NCBI GenBank assembly: GCA_934047225.1
Contig: OW203983.1
Coordinates: 36,638,310-36,702,309 of the forward strand
Length of the DNA stretch: 64,000 bases
Reading direction: 5' to 3'
Origin: Ypsolopha sequella
Taxonomy: Eukaryota > Arthropoda > Insecta > Lepidoptera > Ypsolophidae
The translations under genes were made by a program, and so were the position numbers. Under the pieces are notes generated by a model. The model was not told where the DNA came from. It saw only the letters and a program-made list of their open reading frames with translations, and searched no databases. How positions within the stretch are numbered: position 1 is the stretch's first letter; each line of letters opens with the position of its first letter. This document shows positions 1 to 11,303 of this stretch, piece by piece.

Positions 1-2103
1 TATAGCAAATACAAACTACTCAAATACAACTTCAGAAGATGAGTATTCAGATGAATCAACTTTAAATGATGATAATACCCCTGAATCCACTCAGTCTGAA
101 CCAGAGCTTGACGATTGCGACCCCAGTCAATCTTCAGAAGCTAATGAGGAATATTACAACGAAGAGCTAATAGTGGTTGACAGTGATGATGATCATGAAA
201 TTGTTGTCGACGATGACACATCTAACAATCAAAGAATAATCATTCAAATATATGCCGTTTATCCTAATCTGGATCTCGAGGCTTCTGATGAAGAACGGGT
301 GCAAGACTACACCATATCTCATATAACGGTAGACGTTGATGATAATGAAAGCCAATACATTGAAGAAGAGGAGTATATAGCAAATACAAACTACTCAAAT
401 ACAACTTCAGAAGATGAGTATTCAGATGAATCAACTTTAAATGATGATAATGCCCCTGAATCCACTCAGTCTGAACCAGAGCTTGACGATTGCGACCCCA
501 GTCAATCTTCAGAAGCTAATGAGGAATATTACAACGAGGAGCTAATAGTGGTTGACAGTGATGATGATCATGAAATTGTTGTCGACGATGACACATCTAA
601 CAATCAACGAATAATCATTCAAATGTATGCCGTTTATCCTAATCTGGATCTCGAGGCTTCTGATGAAGAACGGGTGCAAGACTACACCATATCTCATATA
701 ACGGTAGACGTTGATGATAATGAAAGCCAATACATTGAAGAAGAGGAGTATATAGCAAATACAAACTACTCAAATACAACTTCAGAAGATGAGTATTCAG
801 ATGAATCAACTTTAAATGATGATAATGCCCTTGAATCCACTCAGTCTGAACCAGAGCTTGACGATTGCGACCCCAGTCAATCTTCAGAAGCTAATGAGGA
901 ATATTACAATGAAGAGCTAATAGTGGTTGACAGTGATGATGATCATGAAATTGTTGTCGACGATGACACATCTAACAATCAAAGAATAATCATTCAAATG
1001 TATGCCGTTTATCCTAATCTGGATCTCGAGGCTTCTGATGAAGATCGGGTGCAAGACTACACCATATCTCATATAACGGTAGACGTTGATGATAATGAAA
1101 GCCAATACATTGAAGAAGAGGAGTATATAGCAAATACAAACTACTCAAATACAACTTCAGAAGATGAGTATTCAACTGAATCAAGTCCAAATTATGATAA
1201 TGCCCCTGAATCCGCTCAGCCTGAACCAGAGCTTGACGATTGCGACCCCAGTCAGTCTTCAGAAGCTAATGAGGAATATTACAACGAAGAGCTAATAGTG
1301 GTTGACAGTGATGATGATCATGAAATTGTTGTCGACGATGACACATCTAACAATCAAAGAATAATCATTCAAATGTATGCCGTTTATCCTAATCTGGATC
1401 TCGAGGCTTCTGATGAAGAACGGGTGCAAGACTACACCATATCTCATATAACGGTAGTCGTTGATGACAATGAAAGCAAATACATTAAAGAAGAGGAGTA
1501 TATATCAAATACAAACTACTCAAATACAACTTCAGAAGATGAGTATTCAACTGAATCAAGTCCAAATTATGATAATGCCCCTGAATCCGCTCAGCCTGAA
1601 CCAGAGCTTGACGATTGCGACCCCAGTCAGTCTTCAGAAGCTAATGAGGAATATTACAACGAAGAGCTAATAGTGGTTGACAGTGATGATGATCATGAAA
1701 TTGTTGTCGACGATGACACATCTAACAATCAAAGAAAAGTCATTCAAATGTATGCCGTTTATCCTAATCTGGATCTCGAGGCTTCTGATGAAGAACGGGT
1801 GCAAGACTACACCATATCTCATATAACGGTAGACGTTAATGATAATGAAAGCAAATATATTGAAGAAGAGGAGTATATAGCAAATACAAACTACTCAAAT
1901 ACAACTTCAGAAGATGAGTATTCAGATGAATCAACTTTAAATGATGATAATGCCCCTGAATCCACTCAGCCTGAACCAGAGCTTGACGATTGCGACCCCA
2001 GTCAGTCTTCAGAAGCTAATGAGGAATATTACAACGAAGAGCTAATAGTTGTTGACAGTGATGATGATAATGAAATTGTTGTCGATGATGACACATCTAA
2101 CAA
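1..2103 (+). repeat. 375-bp coding tandem repeat array (acidic module of a PGC-1 exon copy)
   Basis: A 375-bp unit begins at 173, 548, 923, 1298 and 1673, with a partial unit at the left edge and a final partial unit from 2048 that breaks off at 2103. The period is exactly 125 codons and all units share one open frame. Each unit encodes a very acidic segment (VDSDDDHEIVVDDD near the start, then SNTTSEDEY, DDCDPSQSSEANEEYY). Units are nearly identical. They differ at a few blocks: SDESTLNDDNAPEST versus STESSPNYDNAPESA, and local changes such as ERVQ versus DRVQ. The same module occurs once in the intact gene (about 14768-15150). Unequal exchange or replication slippage is the likely origin. 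The array continues leftwards out of the window, so the total copy number is unknown. Confidence 0.95.
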
Positions 2104-2770
2104 TATGGATGCTCTAGCGGTTTCAAACGTCGACGAGTATTTTGTTAAAGAGCCTCAACCTAAAAATTATGAAATAATCCTGGGATTCAAAGACCAGTCG
2201 GTAATTTCGTATGTAGATGAATACTTCATAAAAGAAAACAAAGTTGTTCATCCTTCTGAAGACGAAAAAACCGAGCCCAATGTGGATGACTACTTCGTAA
2301 AAGATCCTAAAGTTAAAGAAGCTGATGAATTGAATATTGTGAGTGAAGTTCCGAATGTCGATGAGTTTTTGATTAAAGTCGAAAATAAAGCTGAATCACC
2401 AGAAATAAAAGCTGATTTTGCTTTTAAATCGTGTTCAGAACCCGATTTTCTGCCACATTATGACTTTTGTATAGAAAATCCAGCACCTGTTGTCGAGAAG
2501 AGGAAGGAAATCAAAGTTAAAGTAGAAAATGACGAGTTTGTTGATGTTGAATCGCTAAACGAGACAGTGATCCCAGTTTTAGAAGCCAGTAATGTCGGCT
2601 CTCGTCTTGAACAGTTTGAAGCTTTTGAGAAAATAAACATAAATGTCAGAAAAAAACGACAAAGTAAATTAGAACCCGAAGTAAAATCTAAAATAAACAG
2701 ACTAGAAAATGGAATGCGCTTACAAAATACAGCAGTTAAACTTAGCAAAAATAAAATGCTACAAATACCG
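2..2770 (+). CDS. Duplicated PGC-1/spargel acidic exon, partial at left; alternative exon or pseudoexon
   Basis: The frame is open from base 2 to a stop at 2816-2818, with a consensus donor (CCG|GTAAGT) at 2770/2771. After the 375-bp array, residues encoded by 2104-2770 align closely with exon 3 of the PGC-1 gene at 14750-16369. They include four VDEYFIKE-type motifs, DFCIENPAPVV, and an end in NKMLQIP against NKMRQIL. Relative to exon 3 it lacks 15530-16057 (528 bp, in frame) and the segment between DTSNN and NMDA. The donor falls after a complete codon, as in real exon 3, so in-frame splicing to the exon at 17283 is possible. No ATG start or acceptor is visible because the exon begins left of the window. 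No RRM or RS copy follows before the probable first exon of the intact gene. It could be an alternative exon, the remnant of a tandem partial gene duplication, or a pseudoexon. Confidence 0.6.
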
Positions 2771-2818
2771 GTAAGTTTTGTACAAAATAAACTATTTGAA
2801 CTTGAACAAAATGAATGA

Positions 2819-3255
2819 AAGGAAATATTCTTTTTCGTGTTTCATATTTTGTATATCTATATTTTTAGTAAAAGCCTGCTGAGCAATCCTAGTCAATACA
2901 AACAAAATACCAAAACTATTTGCAAATCATATATATTTTACAGGTAGTGTGTATTTTTTCCGATTGTATTACAGAATATTATCTATTCTTCGCCCGCGTA
3001 GAAAATATAATAACAACCCACGAAACACTTGAATCATAGGGAGGGGATGGTTGTGAGTGATATTGGATGTATGAGATAATCTCTTGGAACTATACGTCCG
3101 ATTCTAAAAATTCTTTCTTTACTAGGAAGCCACTTATCCTTGAGTACTACAGGCTATTGTTTCTGAGGACGGGCAGTTACTTTCAGTATTGTAATGGTTT
3201 CCATAGAACTACACAAATCTAAAAAACGCGGGCGAAGCCGCGGGCAAAAGCTAGT
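2819..3255 (+). mobile_element. Helitron-like 3' end (5' limit not found)
   Basis: At about 3226-3255 a GC-rich hairpin (CGCGGGCGAAGCCGCGGGC) is followed by AAAAGCTAGT. A hairpin just before a CTAG|T terminus is the usual 3' end of Helitrons. The sequence before it, from about 3040, reads like the inner part of insect nonautonomous Helitrons. The 5' end is not identified, so the left boundary here is only the end of the exon copy. No Rep/helicase gene is present, so this would be nonautonomous. Confidence 0.45.
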
Positions 3256-3335
3256 AACTAAGAACACTCGATCAAGTCACATTTCAAAAAAAAAACGAAT
3301 AAATCAAACTCGCTTCATCCGTTTAGGAGCTACAC

Positions 3336-4095
3336 AAAAAAAACCCGGCCAAGTGCAAGTCCGACTCGCGTACCTAGGGTTCCGTATTGTGGATGATAAA
3401 TTTAATTTTGAAATATTTTTCGTGAATTTCTCAACCGCTTTATTTTCCCTGTAATCTTTACGTAAACACATATTACGATGATTTTTTTCATATTTTTCGT
3501 TCCACCAGTTTGGGAGATAAGGAGACATACATTTTTTTATGGGTTTTCAAGGATTTCTCGAAATAGATGCAATTAAATATAGCCAAAATATATATTTTTA
3601 AAATCTGCTTGTTAATACCTACAATTTAAGACCAATATTGGATTGAAAAAAAAAAAAAAAAATTTATTTTGCTTCTTTTTTTATATTTCTCATTTGTTCT
3701 CAATTTTTTTTCATATTTTTCGGTCTACCAGTTTCGGAGATAAAGGGGGGGAGGGACATACATATTTTTGTGGTTTTTAGGGTTCTGTACTCAAAGGGTA
3801 ACCAACGGGACCCTATTACTAAGACTCCGCTATTCATCTGTCTATCCGTCTGTCTGTCCGTCTGTCCGTCTGTCACCAGGCTGCATCTCATGAACCGTGA
3901 AAGTTAGACAGTTGAAATTTTCACAGATGATGTATTTCTGTAGCCGCTTTAACAACAAAATACTAAAAAACAGAACAAAATTAATATTTAAGGGGGCTCC
4001 CATACAACAGACATGTTTTTTTTTTGCTGTTTTTATAGATAATGGTACGGAACCCTTCGTGCGCGAGTCCGACACGCACTTGGCCGGTTTTTTAA
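3336..4095. repeat. Interspersed repeat with inverted ends (CGGCCAAGTGC termini)
   Basis: The left end (about 3336-3385) and right end (about 4050-4095) are inverted copies carrying CCGGCCAAGTGC and its complement GCACTTGGCCGG next to A/T runs. The right half contains a block (gtaaccaacgggaccctatt, gtctgtccgtctgtc, atgaaccgtgaaagttagac, ending ggctcccatacaacagac) that recurs at 16710-17003. Part of the end recurs at 42770-42845. No protein is encoded; the ORFs on both strands are short and unlike any family. It is a dispersed noncoding element whose class is not certain. Confidence 0.7.
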
Positions 4096-4244
4096 AGATT
4101 GCTTGAAACTAGTGCCAGTCAATATAGTATAAGTATATATTTTTACAATCAGCTTTTTAATATCTACAATTTGATACCCGTATTCAACGACACTCGTTGC
4201 CCGTATTGTATTTTTAGGATAATATTTTTTATTTTTCAACATAA

Positions 4245-4760
4245 AGGTTCCTTTTGTACCTTTTAGGTACTACGGAACCCTAAAAATCAGAAGAACTTGA
4301 ATAATTTAACCTTGGTATGGTAACTGAAGTACAACAATAGGTTGTGGCAATTTAAGTATTCAAGTTTTGCCTTGCTATTGTAAACGATATCAAAGAAAAC
4401 AAAAAATAATTTGAAGTTAAATTTGCGTTCAAAGTTGCGTTGCATGATGTTACGTTTTGCACACCCAAAACAGTATATAAACGGCCGCTTAGACATGCCA
4501 TACAGATCTGACGTTGCTGAAACGCGGAACATTTTGATTTCCTAATTTCATTATTTAATTATTAAGCGATTACATTATGTAAACCCTTAATTGTTTAAGT
4601 CGTTGATGATTCGCGCAATCCCAGTAATCGAATTGCATCATTTTCCCGCGAATTTGACGTTCGTTATTTTATGCTCGTCCAAAATAGCCCCGGTATTAAG
4701 GCTGTTCCAAATTCTACTTTTTCAAATACATTTCTGCCTTTTTTCTAAAGAAATACATAA
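4245..4760. other. No gene seen
   Basis: The stretch opens with a short degenerate fragment (aggtactacggaaccctaaa) of the repeat family to its left. The remainder is AT-rich with only short random ORFs and no recognisable motif. Confidence 0.5.
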
Positions 4761-4913
4761 TGGTACCGATTCGGTGTAGCATATCTTAACTTATTTGACA
4801 GGACTTAACTTAATATAAGCGTTCTGTCCTTGTCTTTTCGATAAAGAAAGAAAACGACAGGACGCTTAAAATAAGGTTAGTCCTGTCAAAGTTTCACCGA
4901 ATCGACACAGTTG
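4761..4913. mobile_element. Palindromic MITE, family A copy 1
   Basis: A near-perfect foldback: the left end has ACCGATTCGGTGTA and the right end CACCGAATCGACAC. The inner arms GACAGGACTTAACTT and the complement of AAGGTTAGTCCTGTC flank TCTGTCCTTGTCTTTTCGATAAAGAAAG. Copies of the same family lie at 30098-30243 and 46050-46177. There is no coding capacity. A transposon-derived foldback is likely. Confidence 0.8.
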
Positions 4914-5211
4914 TATCGGAACAAGCGATGCTTGGCACGTTTTAAGAATGTTTTCAGAAACCAGCGTTAAGCTAAAAAATAAGAAAAGATCATGAAAAAA
5001 AAGTCTTTTTTCCTTACAAATCAACATTTACTTCTATTTTCATTTTAAAGATAATACGCTATTTTAATTTTAATGGAAACATACTTAATTATTACCTACA
5101 TTTGTCGTCCTCATTACATTTATAATCAACTAAGATATTAAAGAAACACAATTTAAAAAATGTTTTATACTGATTAAAAATAATGTATATAGAAGACAAG
5201 TAGACACCAGG

Positions 5212-5368
5212 GCCTGTAGCATAGTGTTTAATCGCGCGCGACGCCACTAGTTGAATCACAAGTGCAAGGAGCGTGACGTATTTAATCGCAAAAGCATCGT
5301 GTCATGCTCCTCGCACTTGTGATTCAACTAAGTCGCATCGCGCGCGATTAAACACTGTGCTACGGCTG
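5212..5368. mobile_element. Palindromic MITE, family B copy 1
   Basis: The arms GTAGCATAGTGTTTAATCGC and the complement of GCGATTAAACACTGTGCTAC bound a foldback whose inner arms read GTTGAATCACAAGTGCAAGG and its complement. A related copy lies at 43214-43347 with the same CGCGCGCGATTAAACACTAT end. It is noncoding. Confidence 0.75.
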
Positions 5369-5379
5369 CTGATATAAAA

Positions 5380-6340
5380 ATATATCTTTAAAAATACAGT
5401 GAAAGATTCCGAACGCACTAAAATCTGAAACAGCCCCAAATCCTGTCTAAAATAGCGCCAACTCAAAAAACACGGGTAAAAACCTATGGAAAACAAATAT
5501 AATTATTACAGTTAAAAAATTTCGCCTGGCGTCTGTCGCTTTTAATCTCAGAATTAGAATATTCAGATATTTTAATAGATCGCTTACAGTGTCAGATGTG
5601 ATTTCATAATCTATTCACTTCAATAATGTCGTTGACTTCAATAAAAACATTAAATGAAAAAAAAAAAAAAAAAATGTTTGGTTAGGTTTTTTCATTCTTC
5701 CATGGTCTTAATGATAATTTTGTAGTTTCACTCCGCGTGCACCCTATCCACGATATTTAACTCTAAAAAGCTAGATAAAAACTTTTTCTATATTGGTCAC
5801 CCCAGAGGCTGGCCGCCCCCAGCGTTGCCAGATCGGTCCCTGGGGGGCTGAATATCGACCTTTTTGAATCTTTCTCGGCCTTAGAAAACCATCAGCATGA
5901 ACTAATTTTTTTAATTTTCAAAAATAAATAAATGGGTGGCTATCAAAGTTATAATTTTTAGTCAATTTTTGTTACGGGGTCTGTCTCGAAGACCAAAATG
6001 GTTAGTAATTTGTAAGTTTTGTACATTAAGTATTGTGCTGTATTGAAACAACAAAAACTTACTAAAACGCCGATTACATCTTAGTTTTAGGTTTACGTCC
6101 TTGAATAGCCAACCAAATGAGCGGTTTTCCAGACTGACCTTGATCAAGCTTTCAGAGGTAAACATAGATGGCATCAACCTGCTTTCAAGTGTCGAAAAAC
6201 TAAGATAATTTTTTATCTGGGGGCAGCAATATTTTGTGGGCTAAAAAATTACATTCCGGTCAAGTGTCAAACCCAACAACATCCTTTACAAATATATTCT
6301 TATTTTATATGGTATTATTTTCTACTTGGTGTTTCATTCA
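5380..6340. other. No gene seen
   Basis: AT-rich sequence with an A run at about 5658-5674. ORFs are short and random on both strands. No splice-consistent coding segment or known repeat end was recognised. Confidence 0.45.
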
Positions 6341-6349
6341 ACTTTCAAC

Positions 6350-6502
6350 ATGGTCAGCCCATGCGTTGTGGCTTATTGTAAAAATATAGGAACACATAGT
6401 TTCCCTAAGAATTCATTACAGAAAGAGCAAGATCTTGGCAATAATACAGTGAGGCATGGAAAAGAACGAAGAAAAGAACGAAGCAAAATCAAAAGAATCT
6501 AG
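6350..6502 (+). pseudogene. THAP zinc-finger-like N-terminal fragment
   Basis: A 50-codon ORF starts with ATG at 6350 and reads MVSPCVVAYCKNIGTHSFPK, then a basic tail ending at TAG. C-x4-C close to the start followed by H-x-F-P is the opening signature of THAP domains, which occur in P-element-type transposases and host DNA-binding proteins. The conserved tryptophan and the later Cys-x2-His pair are absent; after about 30 residues the similarity stops and the sequence becomes Lys/Arg/Glu-rich. A decayed transposase or host-gene first exon is the best reading, but the match is short and could be chance. Confidence 0.35.
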
Positions 6503-6764
6503 TGTTGCCAGAAAGACATTTTTTGACACTTTTAGTACAGGCTGCGCCATCTATCGAGTCATTCGGTACTACTTTTTCTTTTTTAATTTGACTTTGAAAA
6601 CCCCTGTACAAAGGCAAAGGGAACTTTAAGTCCATATTATAGCCATGTCTAAGGTACATTTTTTTCTTGTTTTATCATTGATGTAAATGATGGTGAATCG
6701 ATGATGATGATAATCCCTAAGCCATAAAATAGATACTACATAAGGCTGACTCAACGAACGGAGC

Positions 6765-6893
6765 GAAAACAGATGCATAGACGCGTACGTATGATGATCT
6801 CGGCAGAATTTCGTATTGGCATTCACCTGACTATCTTCGAGATCGTCGTACGTACCTACGCGTATATGTGTGGGTGCGCCTGTTTTCGCTAGT
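6765..6893. repeat. Short inverted repeat (AGCGAAAACAG arms)
   Basis: The left arm AGCGAAAACAGATGCATAG...GATGATCTCG and the right arm CGAGATCGTCGTACGTACC...CTGTTTTCGCT are inverted copies around a short loop. This is consistent with a small foldback element. No clear target duplication was seen. Confidence 0.55.
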
Positions 6894-7149
6894 TATGCAG
6901 AGTAAACCTTCTGTAAGTGGTTATTTTGTGCCTAAGCATTGAAGAAGTCACAATTCTTACTACGATGCATCGCATCGTTATTAAATGTAATTATTACATT
7001 TACAGGTGCGAAACGATGCACCGCTTCGTAATCGTTACAACCCTAAAACTTAGATGAAAAACAGTTTCTTTCAAATACAATACGTTAGAAATATAATGTG
7101 GCCACAAGGCCTAGCATCCAGGCCGAACAAATACTATAAAAAAATATTT

Positions 7150-7411
7150 GGCAGATGATGGGCAAATGGCAGATTTTGTGCCGGAAATTGTAGCAACACC
7201 AAAATTTTGCAAGTCGTGAAGTTCGTAGCATGTGATATTTTTGTGAAAAGTTACAGTTTTTGTGAAAAAACGTGCAAAAGTGAACGGAATTGTGTGAAAA
7301 TAGTGGTGTGTATGTACTAAATAGGGTGTCCCGTGCAGTGGATGTTGTGATAGAAGTACAAGCTGCTGGCCATAAAACTTACATGGATAAAGCAGTCACC
7401 TGAGTTGAAAG
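7150..7411 (+). other. Probable noncoding first exon (5' UTR) of the PGC-1 gene, with four tiny uORFs
   Basis: The sequence has the GTGAAAA-rich look common in insect 5' UTRs and ends in a good donor (AAAG|GTTAGT at 7411/7412). All ATGs in it open very short frames: ATGTGA at 7230 (start directly followed by stop), ATGTACTAA at 7312, ATGTTGTGA at 7342, and a six-codon ORF at 7383-7403. The next plausible acceptor for the gene is at 14245, giving a first intron of about 6.8 kb. The left boundary is a guess because no clear initiator or TATA box is visible. This assignment is inference; transcript data would decide it. Confidence 0.35.
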
Positions 7412-10050
7412 GTTAGTCCTTTTTCTGTCTGTTGTTTGTCTTAAAATAGCCTGATGTTCGGCTCGCAATGATATTTCAGTTTTGTTTGTGTAACGCTTTC
7501 ATGTGACTTTTCAGTTTTTTCACGAGACCTTGAACTAGAAGTCTGTGTAACAACCTTTTTCATAATCAAGGTTAGGTTCTTCGGAGCCCGCGTTTTCTGT
7601 CACGATAAGAATGTTTATTTGGTTTTATTTACTTTTACTCTCTTGAAAAGAGAATTAACTGAGTTCCTTTTACAAATTAATATCATACTTAGCGATGCTA
7701 AGCTCTGAAAATCAGTACCTTTGCTAAAAATTGTGTTGAAAGTTGCTCACATAACCTCCAATTCACGGTATCAGCTATGCGAGTTTTTTTTTGCGCGTTC
7801 GGCGAGGTAACGGTTTATGCTAGCGAGCACTTGTGTAATTGTACATAATAGAGCGTGTTTGTAACCCGAGAAATTGAAATAACAATGGAATCACGTGACA
7901 ATTCCCTGAAAACTCTGGTGGTGAGTTTGACAGATATAATCAGCCCCCATATCTAACTCCCGCATCGACAACAGAGATTAGAGGTGAATCTCAATTACAG
8001 TCTTGCTATCAAGCAAGACAGTGATTTCATTTCCTACACTTGGGATTATGGTCATTTTGTGATTTGCATTTATTTTTTATGATATTGTAATACAATCCTT
8101 AAAAAATGTTAATCCATAAACCTTGTTTTAGAAGTGAATGAACATTTTTGTGTACACTTTATTGTTTACATCAGAAGCTTTCCATAGGTAACCAAAAGTT
8201 TTGAGGTTATGTTATTAAATCCCATGTGTAGTTAGACCACCTAATTACAAAAACATGGTGTAGGTATTGTTTAGTGGTTATAGAATTGTAAGCATGTGGT
8301 AAATTTCTCTTGGAAAGTGTTTCTTATTAAAACACTGGTCTACCTACAAGGTTCTTGCTAAATTAATTCTGTGTGACAAGTCTTACTTCACCGCCTACTC
8401 TCATAACAAAATAAAAGTTATTTTGTTTCTGTCACCTTCAGATTTGATGTGTTACTAATAACTCAGATTTTGTTAATACTGTTTTAACCAGTAAAGTGTA
8501 TCTGAACCACAATCATGCTGGAAATCTAAAGTAAATCATTTGTTATTGGGAATCAATAATTCTACTGGATAAGAGATCTAAAAATTGTAGGTGGATTGTA
8601 AAAAACTCTCCTTTCTGCAAGTACTCAAAACTGAACACTAGTATTTGCTATGTTATTAACTAACATAACTTAAATACCTATTGTATTATTTATACTGACA
8701 TTGCAAAGTTTCCAATTGTTTTCACGTTTCCATTGTAGATTAGGGTTTTAAAATACAATGGAAAGTTTGAAGATGACAGTATAAACAATACATATATAGT
8801 GTTTACTCTATGTACTTTTGCCACCACTACATATTAAATTGGGTATGTTGTATTTTTTTTCAATGATAATGCCATTTTTGTTTTGCCATGGATTGTTAAA
8901 TTTCCAGAATGGAAAAACCGCTGCCAGGGCAGGTAGACAACACGTATGTTAGCAGATTGTTCTTTGATGCTTAAAAGGGACCGACCACATACCTAATATG
9001 TTATTTTATGTATGCTTTTTTTAAAGTTTGTTTCCTGTAAAACTCTCCAAAATGTGAAGTGGCTGTCACATAAAATCACTTGGTGTCAATTTATTATTAA
9101 TTTCCTGCTTAAGTAAAAATATAGTCAAAAAACGAAAAAAAAAAGAATGACAACAGTCATGGGACACCCTGTTGAAGCAAAGTTCCTTACGCTACTAATG
9201 CACATCAATACCGCAGTAATATAACCAGAATATTGTTAACATAGATTAATGCTTGTAAACACACAAGCACACATCTTATAGCAAAGGTGTTGTGATGGTC
9301 GAAATCTTACATTTTCGGCCTAGCTCTCATTCGCCAAGTGTCTGGAGTGTAATGTGTGATGAGGAACTTCAATTAAAAAAAAATCATTTGTAAATCAGTA
9401 TTTAGTGTTAAATTTTTTGCAAAACCATGTATTTACCTTTTGTTCTCTTGTAGTGCTCTGTTACAAATATTTTACATCTGCTCAGTGTTTTTTAATGTTT
9501 TTATGTCTTTTCATCATGTTTTTCAGTTTCTAATAAATACTACTTAAGGTGTGACAATTGAAAAATATTTTTCGTATAAAATTATGTCATGCCAGCTACA
9601 TTATTTTTAGCCTTTTACCAGTGGGTAAAATAAATTCATCATTGTGTAACTACTTTGGTGATCTGATACATCAACCAATAAGTTGACCTGTTAGCCTTTA
9701 CCTACTTGTATTTAATTTTCAGTTATAATTTAAGATCTGAAATCAAATAAAAGTAATATAAACTTTATAAAATTTGTCTAATCGATTACTTTTCTGATTG
9801 TATTTTACACTTTTCACAAGTTTTACTTGTCCAATTGACAAATATTAATTTAGGTATTTGTCAACTAGACAAGACATGTTTCACATTACATCAAGGAACT
9901 TCTAGGGTAGAAGTTCCTTATATTACACACATTGCGGGGAATTTTTTTTATGTGGCTTGATCAAATTTTGAATTTATATGGTCATCGTCAATTATTTAAC
10001 AGTCTAGCTCTTGTCATTGTAGCATCATCCATTGTTATCTGTCTGAATCC
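7412..10050. other. Long AT-rich stretch, presumed first intron; no gene seen
   Basis: No ORF or domain is recognisable. A small imperfect inverted repeat occurs near 8700-8790 (arms around AAAGTTTCCAATTG and its complement). Another lies near 9800-9890 (ATTTGTC and GACAAAT arms). The rest looks like plain intron sequence. Confidence 0.5.
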
Positions 10051-10059
10051 AGATCCTTC

Positions 10060-10350
10060 AGTTCTTAGTGAGATGCCTGCCTTTGCTTAAAGATGGTCAC
10101 TGAACTGGACCCTTCTTCTGCCTCTTCCTCTTTTTCCTGCTATTTTCTCCTCTACTATAACTTTTCTCAAAGGACCATGTCTGTGTAGGTATCCAAATAT
10201 CTTCCCCCTCCCAGTTTCAATGACAGTTACGATGTTTCTATTCTCTTAAACTTGTTGCCTCCGGCACCACATTTCAAATGCTTCAATTCTTTCAATCTTT
10301 TTGTTATGATCCACATTTCGCACCCATACAATGCTGTGTCCATGCATATG
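10060..10350 (-). pseudogene. LINE reverse transcriptase C-terminal fragment, degenerate
   Basis: Read on the minus strand with frame changes, it gives pieces such as YGCEMWIITK, then GYLHRHGPLRKVIVEEKIAGK and RGRRRVQF. These match the stretch after the polymerase core of RTE-type LINEs (YGCETW..., then GH..R, GKI.GKR..GRRR). No intact frame remains. It lies in the presumed first intron of the PGC-1 gene. Confidence 0.55.
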
Positions 10351-11176
10351 CCTTTATGAATCTATTAATTACTGCATTGCAATTTTTGAAGTGAATCTAT
10401 TTCAAATTGTGCTTAGCGATTGCAATTCTAGTATACGAATATAATTGTGTATGTATAGCGCCTCTTCCTCCTACTGCACGCTCTAGGCGGAGAGTGACTC
10501 CGGTCAGAAAGGGATAGCATATACCTAACTCCCGTCTAATACTATTGTGTGTTTGTAGCGCTTTGCCTTAAAACGTATGACCATGCTAAATAAGCAACTC
10601 GATGTGTGTCGGTACAAATATCAACGGAAACAACATTGAAATAATGTTCATTTCAGCGTGCCTTGAAAAGTGGCTGTTACGACAACCACTGCGTCTCCGG
10701 CTAGCGCAAAATAGGAGAAAATAATACTTTTCACATGAACGCCATGAACGGAAAAAAAAAATTGAAGTTAAATTTTTTAGATCTAAAAATTTCCTATAAT
10801 TTGGTGAAATAATACTTAAAATCGCTTTAGGCGTTTGGAAGGAGTAAGAGAATTCTTGTGTTAATCATGTGAAACTTTCGATGACTTTCGATTTTTTTAT
10901 TGTCAAAACTTTTTTTTAAATTTATTTTTGACTCTACAGGCTGGAAAAAATTCAAGGGCCCTGGAGGGAAACTACCTTAAATCCTTTAGTTAGCTCATTT
11001 TACTGAAAGAAAACAATCCTTTATTTTTTAAAAGAAACAAAACTGCTATCCAAGATATTCTGAAATTCGCTTGTGTCACCTGGGGAATCGAACCAGCTAA
11101 AAATTAAAAAAAATAGACAAATTTTATCCTGAACAATAATCCTACCGATTCGTATAATAAAATAGCGAGAGTTCCA

Positions 11177-11303
11177 GGGCTGCGTTCAGTTTGATTGTAA
11201 CCTAACCTAACCCTGACAGCAGGATAGCATATTTCAACATGTGCTAAAAGAATTGCATGTTAGGCGGGTGTTGCTTGACTATCAAATTGAACTCAGCCCT
11301 AGT
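11177..11303. repeat. Small inverted repeat nested in the foldback element
   Basis: The arms CAGGGCTGCGTTCAGTTTGAT and the complement of ATCAAATTGAACTCAGCCCT flank about 80 bp that include CCTAACCTAACCC, two copies of the insect telomere-type pentamer. It is probably a nested MITE. Confidence 0.55.

Noticed and set aside
167..1105. Three nearly identical 62-codon minus-strand ORFs
   Set aside because: They are antisense shadows of the 375-bp coding repeat, one per unit.
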